NCBI GenBank assembly: GCA_950295325.1
Contig: OX485809.1
Coordinates: 1,614,001-1,678,000, forward strand
DNA length: 64,000 nucleotides
Origin: Polytrichum commune
Taxonomy: Eukaryota; Streptophyta; Polytrichopsida; Polytrichales; Polytrichaceae
Direction: 5' to 3'
Position 1 is the first letter of the stretch, and each line of letters starts with the position of its first letter. The notes beneath the pieces were generated by a model. It had not been told where the DNA came from. It searched no databases and was given only the letters and a program-made list of their open reading frames with translations. A program made the translations under genes and the position numbers. Below, in pieces: positions 12,840 to 24,499 of the stretch.

Positions 12840-13275
12840 GTGAATAATGTTTGGAGTAAGATGGTCACTCTCACTCCTTGCATTGCTTTTTATTGTGTTT
12901 TTTCCTCCTTAGTTCATATAATATATATGAGATATCTCAACTCCCACTTCTCACAAACAATATGGGTTTATTCAAATCTTATTCATATTTATACCTCTAA
13001 TATTCACCGTCCTATAATTACAAGCCACATAATGCTCTTTGTTCAACACTTCCACTTTGTGAGTAGTAAGAGGATTACAATTTCATTGCTCTTGATAGTA
13101 ATTGTTGTCTCTCATTTGCAAGTGTCATGGCTTCCAATGACAAGGCTTTACATAACTTCAAAAAATTACCAAATCGTGTCACATTGGCATTGTTTCCAAT
13201 CATATTGGGGCAGTATGTGGTTCTTCCACCATTTTTAAAGCAACCGATGTTACTTTGTGATGTATCTTCGTTCAT
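12840..13275 (-). pseudogene. Decayed coding-like sequence of unknown identity, second block
   Basis: A minus-strand frame of 66 codons (13,275 to 13,075) is followed, in a shifted frame, by a stretch including KEHYVACNYRTVNIRGINMN. Together with the 10.5-11.3 kb block this suggests one long, heavily mutated minus-strand gene or transposon. It lies beyond the copia remnant and does not look like copia reverse transcriptase. Identity unknown. Confidence 0.27.
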
Positions 13276-13527
13276 CTAAATGTTGTCCCTCTCCATGAAC
13301 ACCTATTTTGGTTGTATTTCCTCAATACACTTGTTGTGGGGCGAAGGTGTTAAAGAACATCCTTTGATTGCTGGTTATTTTCTTGCTTCTTGAATTGCAA
13401 CTTGATTATCTTCCTCTTGTTCATCACCTTCTTCAATATCTCCACCAAGATCAATCAATGGTGATTTGAAAAAATCGTCCATCCCAACCACCGTGAGAGC
13501 CTCATTTCACCCAGTTGGATGCATTTC

Positions 13528-14740
13528 CTAATTACTTTCAATACTCGTACTATCATCTATGAACACAACATATGCTATGTGGCCAAACACGTCCAAATGT
13601 GTTATCTCCAAATGTTTATTTGCTCGCCTTCTCCTATCATTGGGCAACACTACCCTAAGTTGGTGCCCCTCAATGTATACTTCACAAATCGACAAAAATA
13701 TGGGACAATGAATTTTGTCAAAGTATATGTCACTCACCATGCTTTGAAGTGCATAAGTATTCTTTACATTCAAACGTCTACGCTGATGATACCCAAATTC
13801 ACATACACCGTCTTTCATTGATAATTGTGTGAAATTGACCGCATCCGCTCTATGCACCTTGGTAAAGTTAATTTTATACAAATTGCCTTTACATAGTCTC
13901 ATTACAATTACCTCTCCATCTCGATCTCTCACAATACGTTCATTGAAATTGAATTGCACTTCCAAACCATTTGACAAAAACATATTCACCAAGAGCCAAT
14001 TTGCTTGCAACTTAGACACATGGAGGGTATCGTTGATACAAATTTTATTGATTTAGTTTCTCACCGTTACCTCAATTGCAATGGAACCCATTATGATCTT
14101 TTCCACAATGCTATAATCACCCAAATAATTAATGCGTAAAAAAATTATCTTTTATATGTCAAATTCCGCCATACGGGATATCATATGTTTCGTTGCACCC
14201 GAATCCATAATCCACTTATGTACAATTTTCGATTGTATTTCGTGTTGTGTTGCAAATGTGTACTCATCATTCTCATTGTCTTTGCTTTTGTCCTAATTTA
14301 TTGAGTCGTAACAAAAACATGTAATATGGCCTTGTTTGCCACAACATTACCACATTCTTGATGTCTTTGCGCCAATATGGATTGCCCCCTTTGTCTTTAT
14401 GCAACACCATTACAACATCATCACCTTGGGGTTCCTTCTCTTTCCTCTTCGACATCTTGTGCATAAAACATGCCGTCACGTGCTCCATAGTCAACTCCTT
14501 TGGCATGGTCTCTAAGGCAGTGATCAAATATTCGTATGAGGATGACAAACTCTTGAGCAAAATTATGATAACATTATCATTTCTCACGGGTACCTCCAAG
14601 CAAACGAGCCTAATCCCAATTCGTCGGGCTCCAACAGTAATTATTTTGGCTATCCCTACACATGCATGTCTTCATGACTTCCATAGGTTATGTTTTAGAT
14701 TAATTGTGCAAAGTTTTGGTGATTGCATATGAATTTTGAA
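13528..14740 (-). mobile_element. Degenerate Ty1/copia gag-protease-integrase fragment
   Basis: Reading the minus strand from about 14.7 kb downward, the order matches the start of a copia polyprotein. Gag: SLSSSYEYLITALETMPKEL followed by a CCHC-type knuckle (CGKQGHITCFC, about 14,310-14,345, in a neighbouring frame). Protease: WIMDSGATKHM (14,182-14,214), with the family's DSGA catalytic motif. Pre-integrase and integrase start: LNVKNTYALQSMVS, then degraded HHCC zinc-finger residues and VFIDDS. Stops and frameshifts separate the blocks, several conserved His/Cys are lost, and no reverse transcriptase, RNase H or LTR was found. A dead, 3'-truncated copy. Confidence 0.82.
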
Positions 14741-15800
14741 GACTGATAGATTGTTGCGAAGGTTACGGGATATTAAAAGCTATGCATTGGAAGCCAAGAC
14801 AAACAAGAACGCATTGAGGCGTGTGAAGAGGAGACAACTTGGGCATGTTTTGTAGACGCAAATAATGGTGCGACACCCACTTCATCGCATCTATGCATGC
14901 ATGGAAGGTGGCAAGGGGGATGGGGTGTGAGATCCTTGGATTTACGGCCCAGGTTGACGAGTAGTGCTCAATTTGCAAGTGTTGGATGCACATATATAGT
15001 AGATGTTTGATGTACATGTACATGATGATATGTTACATATTCTCTATTATTATATTATTATAATTTACAATATCTAAAAGTTGTGGAGTCAATATTTTAT
15101 AATCTAAAGTTGAATAGGGAAAACAATATGAAAGAAGTTCGTCTAGAATTGGAAACCCAATTGACATGTGCAAATCAAGGTCATAGTCTAGGAGTCTAGA
15201 AAAGAAGAAGATTTGAAATGTATCTACATTTAATGGTCATTGATAGGCAAGAAAGGAATGTAAATGCTTCCTTGGGTTGGATAATATGTTTTTATCATCA
15301 AACTTTTGTGGATTTTTGAAGTTGACTTCAAACCAAATTCCATGATGGTGTGGGTTGCTCAATTTTCACATCCCACACTATAGACTTTGAGACATGTTGG
15401 GAGGAACGAAAGCAAGAATATAAAAATATTTGAGATGATAGTGTTGAGGATAATTATTGTGAACATCAACAGTCAAAGTGATTTTACTTGAGTTTGCAAC
15501 ATGACCGTTATACGGATAAAGCAAAATGTATGAGAGGATACATGCCATTGAAGTACTTATGGATTTATTATGAGTGTTTGCCACAAGTGGCTTTGTTGAA
15601 GAGACCATAATGGGCTACCATGTGCAATACAATTGACTAAGGCTGTGCATGTGCTTGTGCACCATGCAATGTGCAATTATAAGGAAACCAGTGAGATTGT
15701 TGATTGCATAAAGGGTGTGACAGTCACAGTTGCATGCATTGACTTGAGAGACCCCGAACCCGTTACTCCTCAAAAATTGAGTGAATTGTCGAGAAGAAGT
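14741..15800. other. Intergenic, no gene seen
   Basis: Short frames on both strands without recognisable motifs. No LTR belonging to the adjacent copia fragment could be identified by eye. Confidence 0.45.
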
Positions 15801-16193
15801 CTAACTTATGGGAGGTGAAATGAGCTTCTGCCCTCTCGTGAGCCCATGTCGCTTGTGGTTCCATCATCGTCGGATTCGGTACTTTTTCCCCAACAGTCGA
15901 TCTTTTACTCACGTGATAGGGCTTGCAGCAGCCTTCCAAGTGTTTTGGCTTGGGTTTGGTGTGCGGTGTTGTTTTTCGCTTTCTCGGCGGGCTAGCGTTG
16001 GCAATTGATGTTCGAGGAGGTTGTGTGAAGGGACGGGGCTTGACTTGGCTTCTTGGCTTGGCTTATCTCGCTGTATAAGCTCGAGCGGTGGTTGTTCTCC
16101 ACTGGTGCTTCACATCCTGCTGTGAAGGTTCAAGTTTGTTGCTTCTTGCTTGAGGATGCTGGTGGCCTGCGACTCTTCTTTGTGGCCGAAGTT

Positions 16194-16217
16194 AAGGAAG
16201 GAAGGAAGGAAGGAAGG
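16194..16217. repeat. (AAGG)6 microsatellite
   Basis: Six uninterrupted AAGG units. Confidence 0.95.
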
Positions 16218-16518
16218 GATTGGTATTCTGTTCGTGTTTGTACTTGTGATTCACAAAAACCCACGAAGTTTGCTTTACTGCCAAGATCGGGATCGAATCT
16301 TCTCGTTGTGAATCTTTGCACCAAATAAGCATTGTTGCGAAGCAGGAGTAGTTCAGCGTTGAAGTTTTGACTCTTGCTTGAGGTGGTTCTGGAAGTCAAA
16401 CGCCGAAGTTGAGGAAATTAAGGAAGGTTTGCTATTCTGTAGGTGTATTTACTTGTGATTGACGTCTCCGGAGTCTCGACAATTTGTCTTTGAAAAGCGT
16501 TTGTGGTAGACAAAGACT

Positions 16519-16578
16519 CAGACTCCTGGTTTACTGCCAGGACCCCAATCGAATCTTCTTGCGAACACGAAAAGAGTT
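16519..16578 (+). repeat. Duplicated coding-like segment, copy 1
   Basis: This segment and 19,235-19,297 share about 60 bp with one 3-base indel. In one frame both read RLLVYCQDPNRIFL then an RTR-basic tail. Within that frame the base differences are mostly third-position synonymous (CAG/CAA, GAC/GAT, ACA/ACG, GAG/GAA) plus one Lys/Arg change. A weaker match lies at 16,270-16,310. The copy sits in a frame open from 16,463 to 16,666 with no ATG, so it could only be coding as a spliced exon. Confidence 0.5.
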
Positions 16579-18066
16579 CCCGTGCGAAAGGTCGATGGTC
16601 ATTTCGGCGTGGTTGACTCCTGCATCTCCGGGTATAGAAGATCTGGGTGGAATTCATTTGTTGTAAAACATGCTTTTTAGGTGTCCGAAAACTACAAGCC
16701 TTGCCATATACCATTCAAATATAAGTGTCTGGTGCAGCAGAACGACCACATAAAGCCCAATTCCTCACATGGACACTTTGCACATTATCCCTGTGGGCTT
16801 CGTTTCATCCAACAACGCAGGTTTAGTTGCGAACATTTTGCTTCATTATACTTTGCTCATTTAAAGTTGCGACGTGGTATAAACGGTAAATGTCATGTTC
16901 TAGTCACCAAAAGAAGTGACATTTTGTAGACACGTAAACTGAAGGCCTATAATATTTTCTAAATCTCCTTACTAAGTTAATCATTCTGCTATTTGAGATC
17001 ATCGAAGCAAAAGGGAAAACACATCAGAGGCATTATTGTCATTCCCAAAGAAATTCAGCTCCAAACAGCTCCCTTCAGCTGTCTGTAGAGGTTTATCAAT
17101 CCTCAACTTTCGCAATGGCCTTGCCTTAATTTCTTAGATCTGCAGGACCAGATTTATCGTTCTTGGTCCTGTTTGATATCGGGGGTTGACACACAACACC
17201 AAACATATGATTATGATCTCGCAGATTTTGTTATTCTCAATCTTGAAAAGCCAAAAAAAGCACTGAGAGAGGATATTAGTAGTGAAGTTGGAAATTGTGT
17301 ACCTAAATAGTCAAAAGACCAGACCCACGTATTTTTGTGAGTAACCACTACTGAGGACTTCGATTCAGCAGGAGAAGTGGCTGCAAAAACCAAGGCTAAT
17401 TTGCTGCACTAGGACAGCTTGCTTAAAGACAGCATCAAGCTTTTTTCATCACTTCTTCCACACAAAAATGTCATTCATTACATAATTCACTCTGACACAT
17501 TCAGATACAACATTACATTGATTTGGAGGCAAGTTCCTCAAGATAACCAACCAGAAGCACATCTACGAATAGACAAGCGTTTCACAAACAAAGATTCTGT
17601 ACACTCTTTCAATTAATTGTTACTGACAAACAGTGAGAACTAGCAACACCAAATAGTCTATGGGTGCCACAATACTCTTGAGTATAAAGACTTCCACTTC
17701 ATCTTTGCAGGTCAGTAGAGTTATTTGTAAAGTAAATTAGACGAATCCATGGGTGTAGTCCCAAACTTTGAGCTCATGAAGAATCAACACAAAGTCACCC
17801 AAGTTTTCTTAATGCTTAAATACACAAAGAGTGCAAAGAGTGGTGACGGGCTATTAAAAACCAGCTTTCTAGCTTGTGCTGCTAGGATGGGTGGGCCGAA
17901 CTACTATGGTGTAACAATTCTAGTAGCCCCCGAGTTTTTGTTCAGAGTCAACATCACTCCCAATGGGCATGCTCATCTGGGCATCATCAACGAACACTGC
18001 TCTCAACTAAGCAACGCTTGAACTAGGTTGCCCTAAATTACTGTACATCAAAGTCGCTATCTCTTT

Positions 18067-18490
18067 TCATAAAACTTCAGCAACGTCAAACTTTGCGGCT
18101 TCCTGCCCTCCCTGCTTCAACTGCATGCGAAATGTGAGGATTTGAATTGATCGCGGTATCGACCAGACTCTTCGCCCATTCCTGACTTCAGAGTTGTAGT
18201 ATGAGTTAGCAGCTACCCTCCCACAGCCAAACTGTTCGATTATATGGCCGAGTACCAATGGTGCACTGCAGCCCCCAGATAGAAGGTCAAGAGCACAGGA
18301 ACAGGAATACGGGCACATAAACCTTCATGATCCTTCTTTGACTTCTTCGATCGACAAAGGCCTCCACTAAACATCTACCCTTCTTTGAGGGCTTTCCTGA
18401 AACTAGAAATCCTGTGCACTCAGGACGGTGGGCTACCTGATTTGCTTGCAGCCCCGAAGGTGCAACCTCGCCGTGACTAGAAATCTCCAC
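18067..18490 (-). CDS. Possible small hypothetical gene, two overlapping frames
   Basis: Two minus-strand frames overlap by 32 bases: 67 codons starting at ATG 18,490, and 83 codons from ATG 18,318 to 18,067. The second reads like a compact protein (including LVLGHIIEQFGCGRVAANSY). A single frameshift or a short unseen intron would join them. No domain is recognised. GC content is higher than in the surrounding repeats. It could equally be a remnant or chance frames in gene-flanking DNA. Confidence 0.22.
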
Positions 18491-19181
18491 CGCTTTTCAT
18501 CTCTTGGTTCGTCGGATATGCAACAGCTCACTCCCTCCTTTAGTACAATCATATTCTCTCGGTGCACACTGTTTGACCAACGAATGGGGAGAACCGACCG
18601 CTAGTTACAGATGAACCGATTGACTTTGAGAAATAACCGCTAGTGGATTTCGGTGGGTGAAAAAACTGCTCGGAAAAGCTGTTAAAGGGTGCGAGTCACA
18701 ATCGTAAGCGGAGGGAGATAGGCAGAAAGACTCGGAGGTCTGTCTGCACCTCCGGAGAAAACCTGCATAATTCCACTTTGGGACATTCCTGCCGTCACTT
18801 TATGGCGTCACTTTATGGGATCCGTTGAGACATTACAGACTAGACAATCTAGAAAATTTCGAGACATTAGTATCTGAATATCCCAGTTGTGAACAATAAG
18901 AGAAGTTCTTTTGTGATGCATGCTAATCTCAGTTAGTTGTTTGGGTAAGAAACATGTCTATCATACCGTTCTGCTGACAAATTCAAACTTCGGGAATGGC
19001 TTGACTGTCCACCATGCACATGCACATACATATGCAATCTGCACTGGCTAATACTTTTTTCTTGAACCACGTGTCGCTCTACAAATTCCCATCCAGATCT
19101 GTCACATAACTCAATTGGAGAAGAACACATCCCCGACATGCATTCTAAGCAACCGGGACGGACATTCTTCAGACACATGGC

Positions 19182-19188
19182 TATATAA
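19182..19188 (+). promoter_or_regulatory. Candidate TATA box
   Basis: TATATAA followed by a pyrimidine-rich stretch (TCCTCCACCTCCCCTCTTG) is the usual core-promoter arrangement in plants. It would place a start near 19,210-19,220, just before the duplicated segment at 19,235. No confirmed gene follows, so function is uncertain. Confidence 0.4.
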
Positions 19189-19234
19189 TCCTCCACCTCC
19201 CCTCTTGTCGCTCACTGTTGACAGCTTCCGCGAT

Positions 19235-19297
19235 CAGACTCCTGGTTTACTGCCAAGATCCCAATCGAATCTTCCTTTTGCGAACGCGAAGAGAAGA
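19235..19297 (+). repeat. Duplicated coding-like segment, copy 2
   Basis: Partner of 16,519-16,578, with an extra leucine codon (CTT) and mainly synonymous differences. It is preceded by a pyrimidine tract ending TTGACAG at 19,222, which could serve as a splice acceptor. Confidence 0.5.
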
Positions 19298-20400
19298 AGA
19301 ACCCAACAAGCCTTCACTCGTCCAGAAGAAGTCTCTGTCGTATAGCGCACCAGAGTTCTCTATTCAATTTCTTCCCTTCCCTGGTTTCATCGCATGTGAA
19401 AAAAAATGGGTCTCGGTTCCTGTATCTGGGTTTTGGTGCATTGATCGCTTCTCGCCTGGATCTGGAAGTTTCTCCGTCCAAACTGCCGGTTTGGTGGATT
19501 GCGGTGGCTCGGTTGTGGTCTTTCTGTGCAAGATGGGGTGGGTTTAGGAGTTTTTAGAGTTTTCAAGTTGTTCATAGCATCAATCGTTTTTTTCTTCCAG
19601 TTTCTACTTTTTGCAATGATCACTCCTGGTTGATTTTCCAGAGTCAAGTAATGCGGATGCCATTCTCGTCTCAGATTCTGGCCATTAGGATTCATGTTGC
19701 CAGTCTCTTTTTGTATGTACATCTGTTGCATCGGAATCTACCTTCATCGGAGCTTGCTTCTACACCTTCGCTCTACATCTGAATAGTTTTTGTTTTGTCG
19801 AGCTTAGTTGTGAAGATATGTTTTGAGGCGAAGACACACGTCGACTGGATAGGATTGTAATGGCAGTCATTAATGGAGCAATGATTGTGAGGTGATGATT
19901 CGTGTTTTCCTAAGGGTGGGTGCCAGGGCTGATTTTTCACAAAGTTTTTGCCCATCCACGTCCAAAAACCTTGAATTGAAAGGCAAAAAAATTGCAGCCC
20001 GTCCCAAGACCGGTTTGGAAATGAAAATACCCGTCCCGCAATACGTATAAATAAGTCTCTTACAATGTTGGTAAAAAAAAAATTTAAAAAATCAAAAAAC
20101 AAAAAAATCAAAAGATGTTGACATGTGATTGTTTGCACTTGGAAACAATAGGATCTTCATAAATTATGCCTTCAATGCTCGTCAGTTATCTGTCTTTTGC
20201 TGTCGATTCTCATCTTTCCAGTACACCCCATTCTAATTTCCTTTGCCACCATCATTTCTTTTTATTTCTTGTCCTTCAATCTCCCATTTCTTTCCCCACA
20301 CTCTATCCTCAAGGTGTTTCCATCACCCGTTATCGCCCGTCCGTCACCACCCGCATTCCCTCCACAAGAGGCGTTTTTCTAGACAAAACCTAATCAAAAG

Positions 20401-21290
20401 TCATCTACGTGCTAGTTTGAAGTTAGAGACTTTAGACTTAATTAGGTGCTCAAGCATATACTTAATTAGCAATTACAGTGGTTGTGGACAGAAGAAGAAG
20501 GCACGAGAATTTTGGGTTGCAAATGGGAAGACCTCCTATTCCCCGAACCTCTAATTGCAATATTCAATTTGTTGGTTCGTTGTTCATATCTTCACAAAAT
20601 TTCAAACCAAAATCTATCACAAGAATAGTCCAATCACTGGAAATTTATGGCTACATGTCAATGTGTTGAACCAACATGGCAAGATCCTTAACCATGATAA
20701 AATGCTGGATGGTTCTTCATTATAGAACCATACCAACCGTTTTACCCTTTATAATCTAATAATACAAATGTTATAATCTTTCGCTATATTGTGTAGTGCT
20801 CAAAATGGTAGCTGTCGATGGTAATAGTGGGCGCCCCGCAATCAACTACTCACACATGCTCACAAAACTGAAGGTGGATTTGCTAAAATAAGTTCCAAAG
20901 AAACCACGTAACACAAAATATTTTATCCAACCGAAGCGCAATGATGGCTCTTGGACATTTGTGGCTACAAATATCTCTTGCATCCACCTGGTTTCAACAC
21001 CATGCGAGAGGTTAATGAGTTTGTTATTGAGCATGCAAAATATTGGAAGGAGTTCGAAAAGAGCCATAGCAGCCTATTGTGTCCAGGTGCACAAATCATG
21101 TTACATTCTAGTCTATTTATTCCTCATTTATATTCTGAGGCTCTTTATATATACATTCGTGTACCTCTTTCAAACCTTAAAAGGGAACTCCAAATGTATG
21201 CATGAAGTAAGCTATTTTTGGTTTGAGACCACAAGACCTTGGTCAAAAAAAGAATTGGCATCAAACAACTCATGAAGGAATAGTGCACGC
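20401..21290. other. Intergenic, no gene seen
   Basis: AT-rich with short frames, no recognised protein or repeat. Confidence 0.45.
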
Positions 21291-21555
21291 GAGTTAGACA
21301 ACTCTTGATTGAAGATCTTTGGTTGGAGTTAGACAACTCCAATTGGGAGTTAGAAACCTCCCTCTGATAGATCTTTGTGCTAGAGTTAGACAACTCCAAC
21401 TAGAGGATATAAATCGGAGTTAGAGAACTCCCAGCAAATGGATGTTATTCATTAGAGCTAGGGAACTCTCAATGATTAAATGAATCAAGTTGGAATTAGA
21501 CAGTTCCAACTAGTATAATGGATGAATGAATCAAATTGGAATTAAACAATTCCAA
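21291..21555. repeat. Array of eight short stem-loop units
   Basis: Units lie 22-47 bp apart, near 21291, 21323, 21345, 21381, 21416, 21453, 21489 and 21536. The core is GGAGTT-AGAC-AACTCC. Perfect or near-perfect stems include 21323-21342 (TTGGAGTT, four-base loop, AACTCCAA), 21416-21431 (GGAGTT, AGAG, AACTCC) and 21536-21555 (TTGGAATT, AAAC, AATTCCAA). The first and last differ by a paired change in the two arms that keeps pairing intact. No coding role is visible. Confidence 0.75.
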
Positions 21556-21584
21556 CTAGAATGAAACATTATTCACATGCTGGC

Positions 21585-21745
21585 CATGTAGGACACCATG
21601 TAGATTTTTCATCCAATCAATTGTATTTTGGTTTCTCTAGCCTTCATGGTCTAGTGTAAAGTGAATTTGGAACGTCTCCGACTTCTCGACCAGTCATATA
21701 ATTTGTAGAAAACATGAGAAGGGCCCTCAAGCTCTAGTGTAAAGT
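21585..21745 (+). mobile_element. Diverged relative of the 0.5-kb MITE (fragment)
   Basis: The order of short blocks CATGTAGGAC, CCATGTAGATTTT, CATCCA, TCTAGTGTAAAGTGAA, TTTGGAACG and CCGACTT follows the right half of the MITE (there CATGTAGGAATCCATGTAG, then CGTAGTGTGAAGCGAACTTG). Divergence is high and no ends are clear. Confidence 0.4.
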
Positions 21746-22594
21746 AGCCCTTGGATATGAAATCCACTATGATCTTTCTCGGGTTTAGAACTTGAGAGGA
21801 ACATTCACGTGCATGGCATTTTTGGTCCTAAGCTCTCACATTTCAATCGGTCGTATCCGATCCAAGGGGGTAAAAGGTGTTATGAACAGTACCTAAACTG
21901 GACACAACCTATGACATTTCTAGACTCTAGACCTGTGCTAAAAATCATCCCTAGATTGTGTCCATTTAACGTACACCCCCACAACTAGGTGCACATATCT
22001 TGGTGCTAAGTTAATGAATGTTTGTGGTCACATGAAAAGATCCAAGTTCAAATCACCCAAGAAGATGCTCTTGTGAATCGAACAACGTAGATAATTCGAA
22101 AGTTTATATGTGCGAGGTTCATGGCAATGGGGTATGAGACTAGAGATTCGTGGTGTCCATGTAAACTCACCTATTGAGAAGGTGAATAAAGAATGAAAGT
22201 GCAAAGTTACATAGGTTGCAAATGGTTGATTGCAAAGCTTACTTGACTTTGGAAATGGCATCAGAGACCCAATCATGGTCGTTTTTACACATATGACTGA
22301 GGGCCGTGTGAAAAAAAACGTAGGATTTCTCGTGGTCATGGGTGGCGGTCCAAAGACCGTGATCAAGAGAAATCCACATCACTCTTTAAAAGCCTTGGTC
22401 ACAAGGTGTAGTGTTACAAGGACTTAGACTAGGACATAGTGTTTTTTTAATGAAGTACAATAAAAGTAATCACTAAAAGTTATAAGTCACTAAACTTGGA
22501 CATCTTTAAATGTGTTTTGCTAAAATATTATTTTCTTTTCACATGGTAACTTCATTTTCCACCGAGAGAACCTATTTGGGTTATCTCATTGCAA

Positions 22595-22765
22595 GATCCA
22601 GGTGGCCACCAAATGTTATCCATTTTTGGACATGTAGGATCCCATGTCACTTTCTCATCCATTTTCTAACATGCTTACCCATGGTCACTTTTATTTTGGT
22701 GACTTTGTGTCAAAATGAAGTGGGGTTGCCACTCATTTCTCAACCAATGAAAGATTTTAGGAAAT
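22595..22765 (+). mobile_element. Second diverged relative of the 0.5-kb MITE (fragment)
   Basis: Blocks CATGTAGGATCCCATGT, CATCCATTTT, GTGTCAAAATGAAGTG and CAACCAATGAAAG run in the same order as in the right half of the MITE family. No terminal repeats are recognisable. Confidence 0.35.
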
Positions 22766-24499
22766 GATGGTCTTGGTCATGGTCATTGGTCACTAGTGGA
22801 ACACACGCCCTTAGACTAATGGGATCTAGTTGGAATGAATTGGCCCTCAACTGTAGGGACTTTTTACTAACACCTCCTTCGTCCAAGATAGAGGAGTATA
22901 CATAGAGGCCACAAGAAGAAGAAGTTCAGTCTCCTAGCTAGGGAGGCCATAGTGAATAGAGAGTGTGTTTAGAATATATTTGTGGCCATGTCCTAAGGGA
23001 CATTGGCATTAGATGGAGAACTACTTCATTTTTTGCAAAGTGTAGACACTAAGTTAGTAACCGATAACTAGTTACCATTAGTAGCCAATAGCCATTAGCC
23101 TATAACCATGTTAGTTGGGTATTGCTTGGGAGCATGTTATTATATAATTTATTCTTATTGTTTTATTTTTGTGAGGGAGGTTATAAGGTTGTATTTTTGG
23201 TACCAAGTAGACATCATGTCATTAAGTCCTTGTTGGTTGGGAGTGAGTGTGAATTCCATATCATGAGGTATGAGTTTGATCCATGTGGAGCTCGTTTGAG
23301 TGGCTGTGACTGTAAAATGGCCTAGTGTTGCTCTTGTGAATAAAGGCAAGAAATATAGTCTCAACCAACGGCTTATCCCTAAGCAATATTTAATTGAGCT
23401 AAAACAATGGTTTGTGCCACTACCAAAACTTTTACTTATTTATTTATTTAAGGAATATGGTGGGTTTGGTAGGTTTGTAATGGGTCATTTATTTGCAAGA
23501 TGTAATATAGCTCTGACAACATAGGTTTGTGTTTCTAATGTCTCATTTTCAATTTATGATCTAAGGCATGGCTTGTAGGTTTGCAATAGATTGTTGGTCT
23601 TATAGTCACCGTTTATGGACTAGTTTAGAGTGTGTATATTGTGTGGTGATGGTGTTGATTAGTTTAAATGTTTTTTAAAAAAAAATATTGTGACAGGGAG
23701 TTTTACTTTAGTTTCTAGAATTTTCATTGATGGGATGTGTGTAGTGGCTCATGCACTTGCAACTAAAACCATGATTGGGGCAATGGTCCATCCTTTTGTT
23801 GTGATGTTGTTGATTAGTGGTTGATATTTCGTAGTTTTCCGTAGGGTTTATGCAACAAGTCTATCATTACAATATGTAAATTCCATGAATTGTATTGTGC
23901 AATATGATGTAGGGGTTTCTTATGGGGGTGGTTATAAGGGTGGCCTATGATACATAGTTTGTCATGTTTAAACTTGTCTTTGTAGTGGCATCTTTACACA
24001 TCACATGTGCATGGTAGTAGCCATGCTGGCACCGTATTTTCTATTGGTAGTCCATTATAAGTTCAATCATTCATATGTGTGTAGTGTCTTGATATTGTGT
24101 TGGATATGGGAAGTTTTCACAGTTCCCATATGGCTTCGTTGTGTTTTTTTTTTGTTATTAATGCATGTATGTGTTGTTGTTTTTCAGTTAAGTAATACAT
24201 ACAACCATCTGTTGAGTTAATACAATGTGTTGAGTTAATACATTCTTTAGGTTACATTCGTTGGCGTGGATGTGACATAGGGGTATGATTTGTTGTGGGG
24301 GGATGTATCTAGTGTCTCTAATTTGCCCTTGGTGGAAGTTTGTTTGTAGTATATTGGTGTAGTGTTGGTCTTGATTTCAAGTATAATAATGTGTGAGGAG
24401 TAGAATGTTATGGTTTATAGTATTTTGGATATTCCAAGGGAAGAAGTCTCTTTGCAGTAGCCAGTTGTTGCATACTAACTCATTAGAAAGTGTCCATTG
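22766..24499. other. Intergenic or distal part of the LINE remnant
   Basis: No plus-strand gene is seen. From about 23.5 kb the minus strand has the A/C-rich bias of the LINE sense strand, so the remnant may extend this far, but no motif proves it. Confidence 0.35.

Larger units (their letters stand above)
15801..18066. other. GC-richer, gene-flanking-like stretch without a certain gene
   Basis: Composition rises above that of the AT-rich repeats on both sides, and several frames of 60-90 codons occur, none with an identifiable domain. It may be leader, promoter or remnant exons of an unrecognised gene. It holds an AAGG microsatellite and one strong and one weak copy of a short repeated segment, annotated separately. 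Confidence 0.35.
18491..20400. other. GC-richer, promoter-like stretch
   Basis: Contains a TATA box (19,182-19,188) and the second copy of the short duplicated segment. A 110-codon frame (19,218-19,547) lacks an ATG and has no recognised domain. From 20.05 kb the sequence becomes A-rich. Short pieces near 18,585 and 20,115 recur in the same order at 30,765 and 30,885. Confidence 0.35.
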
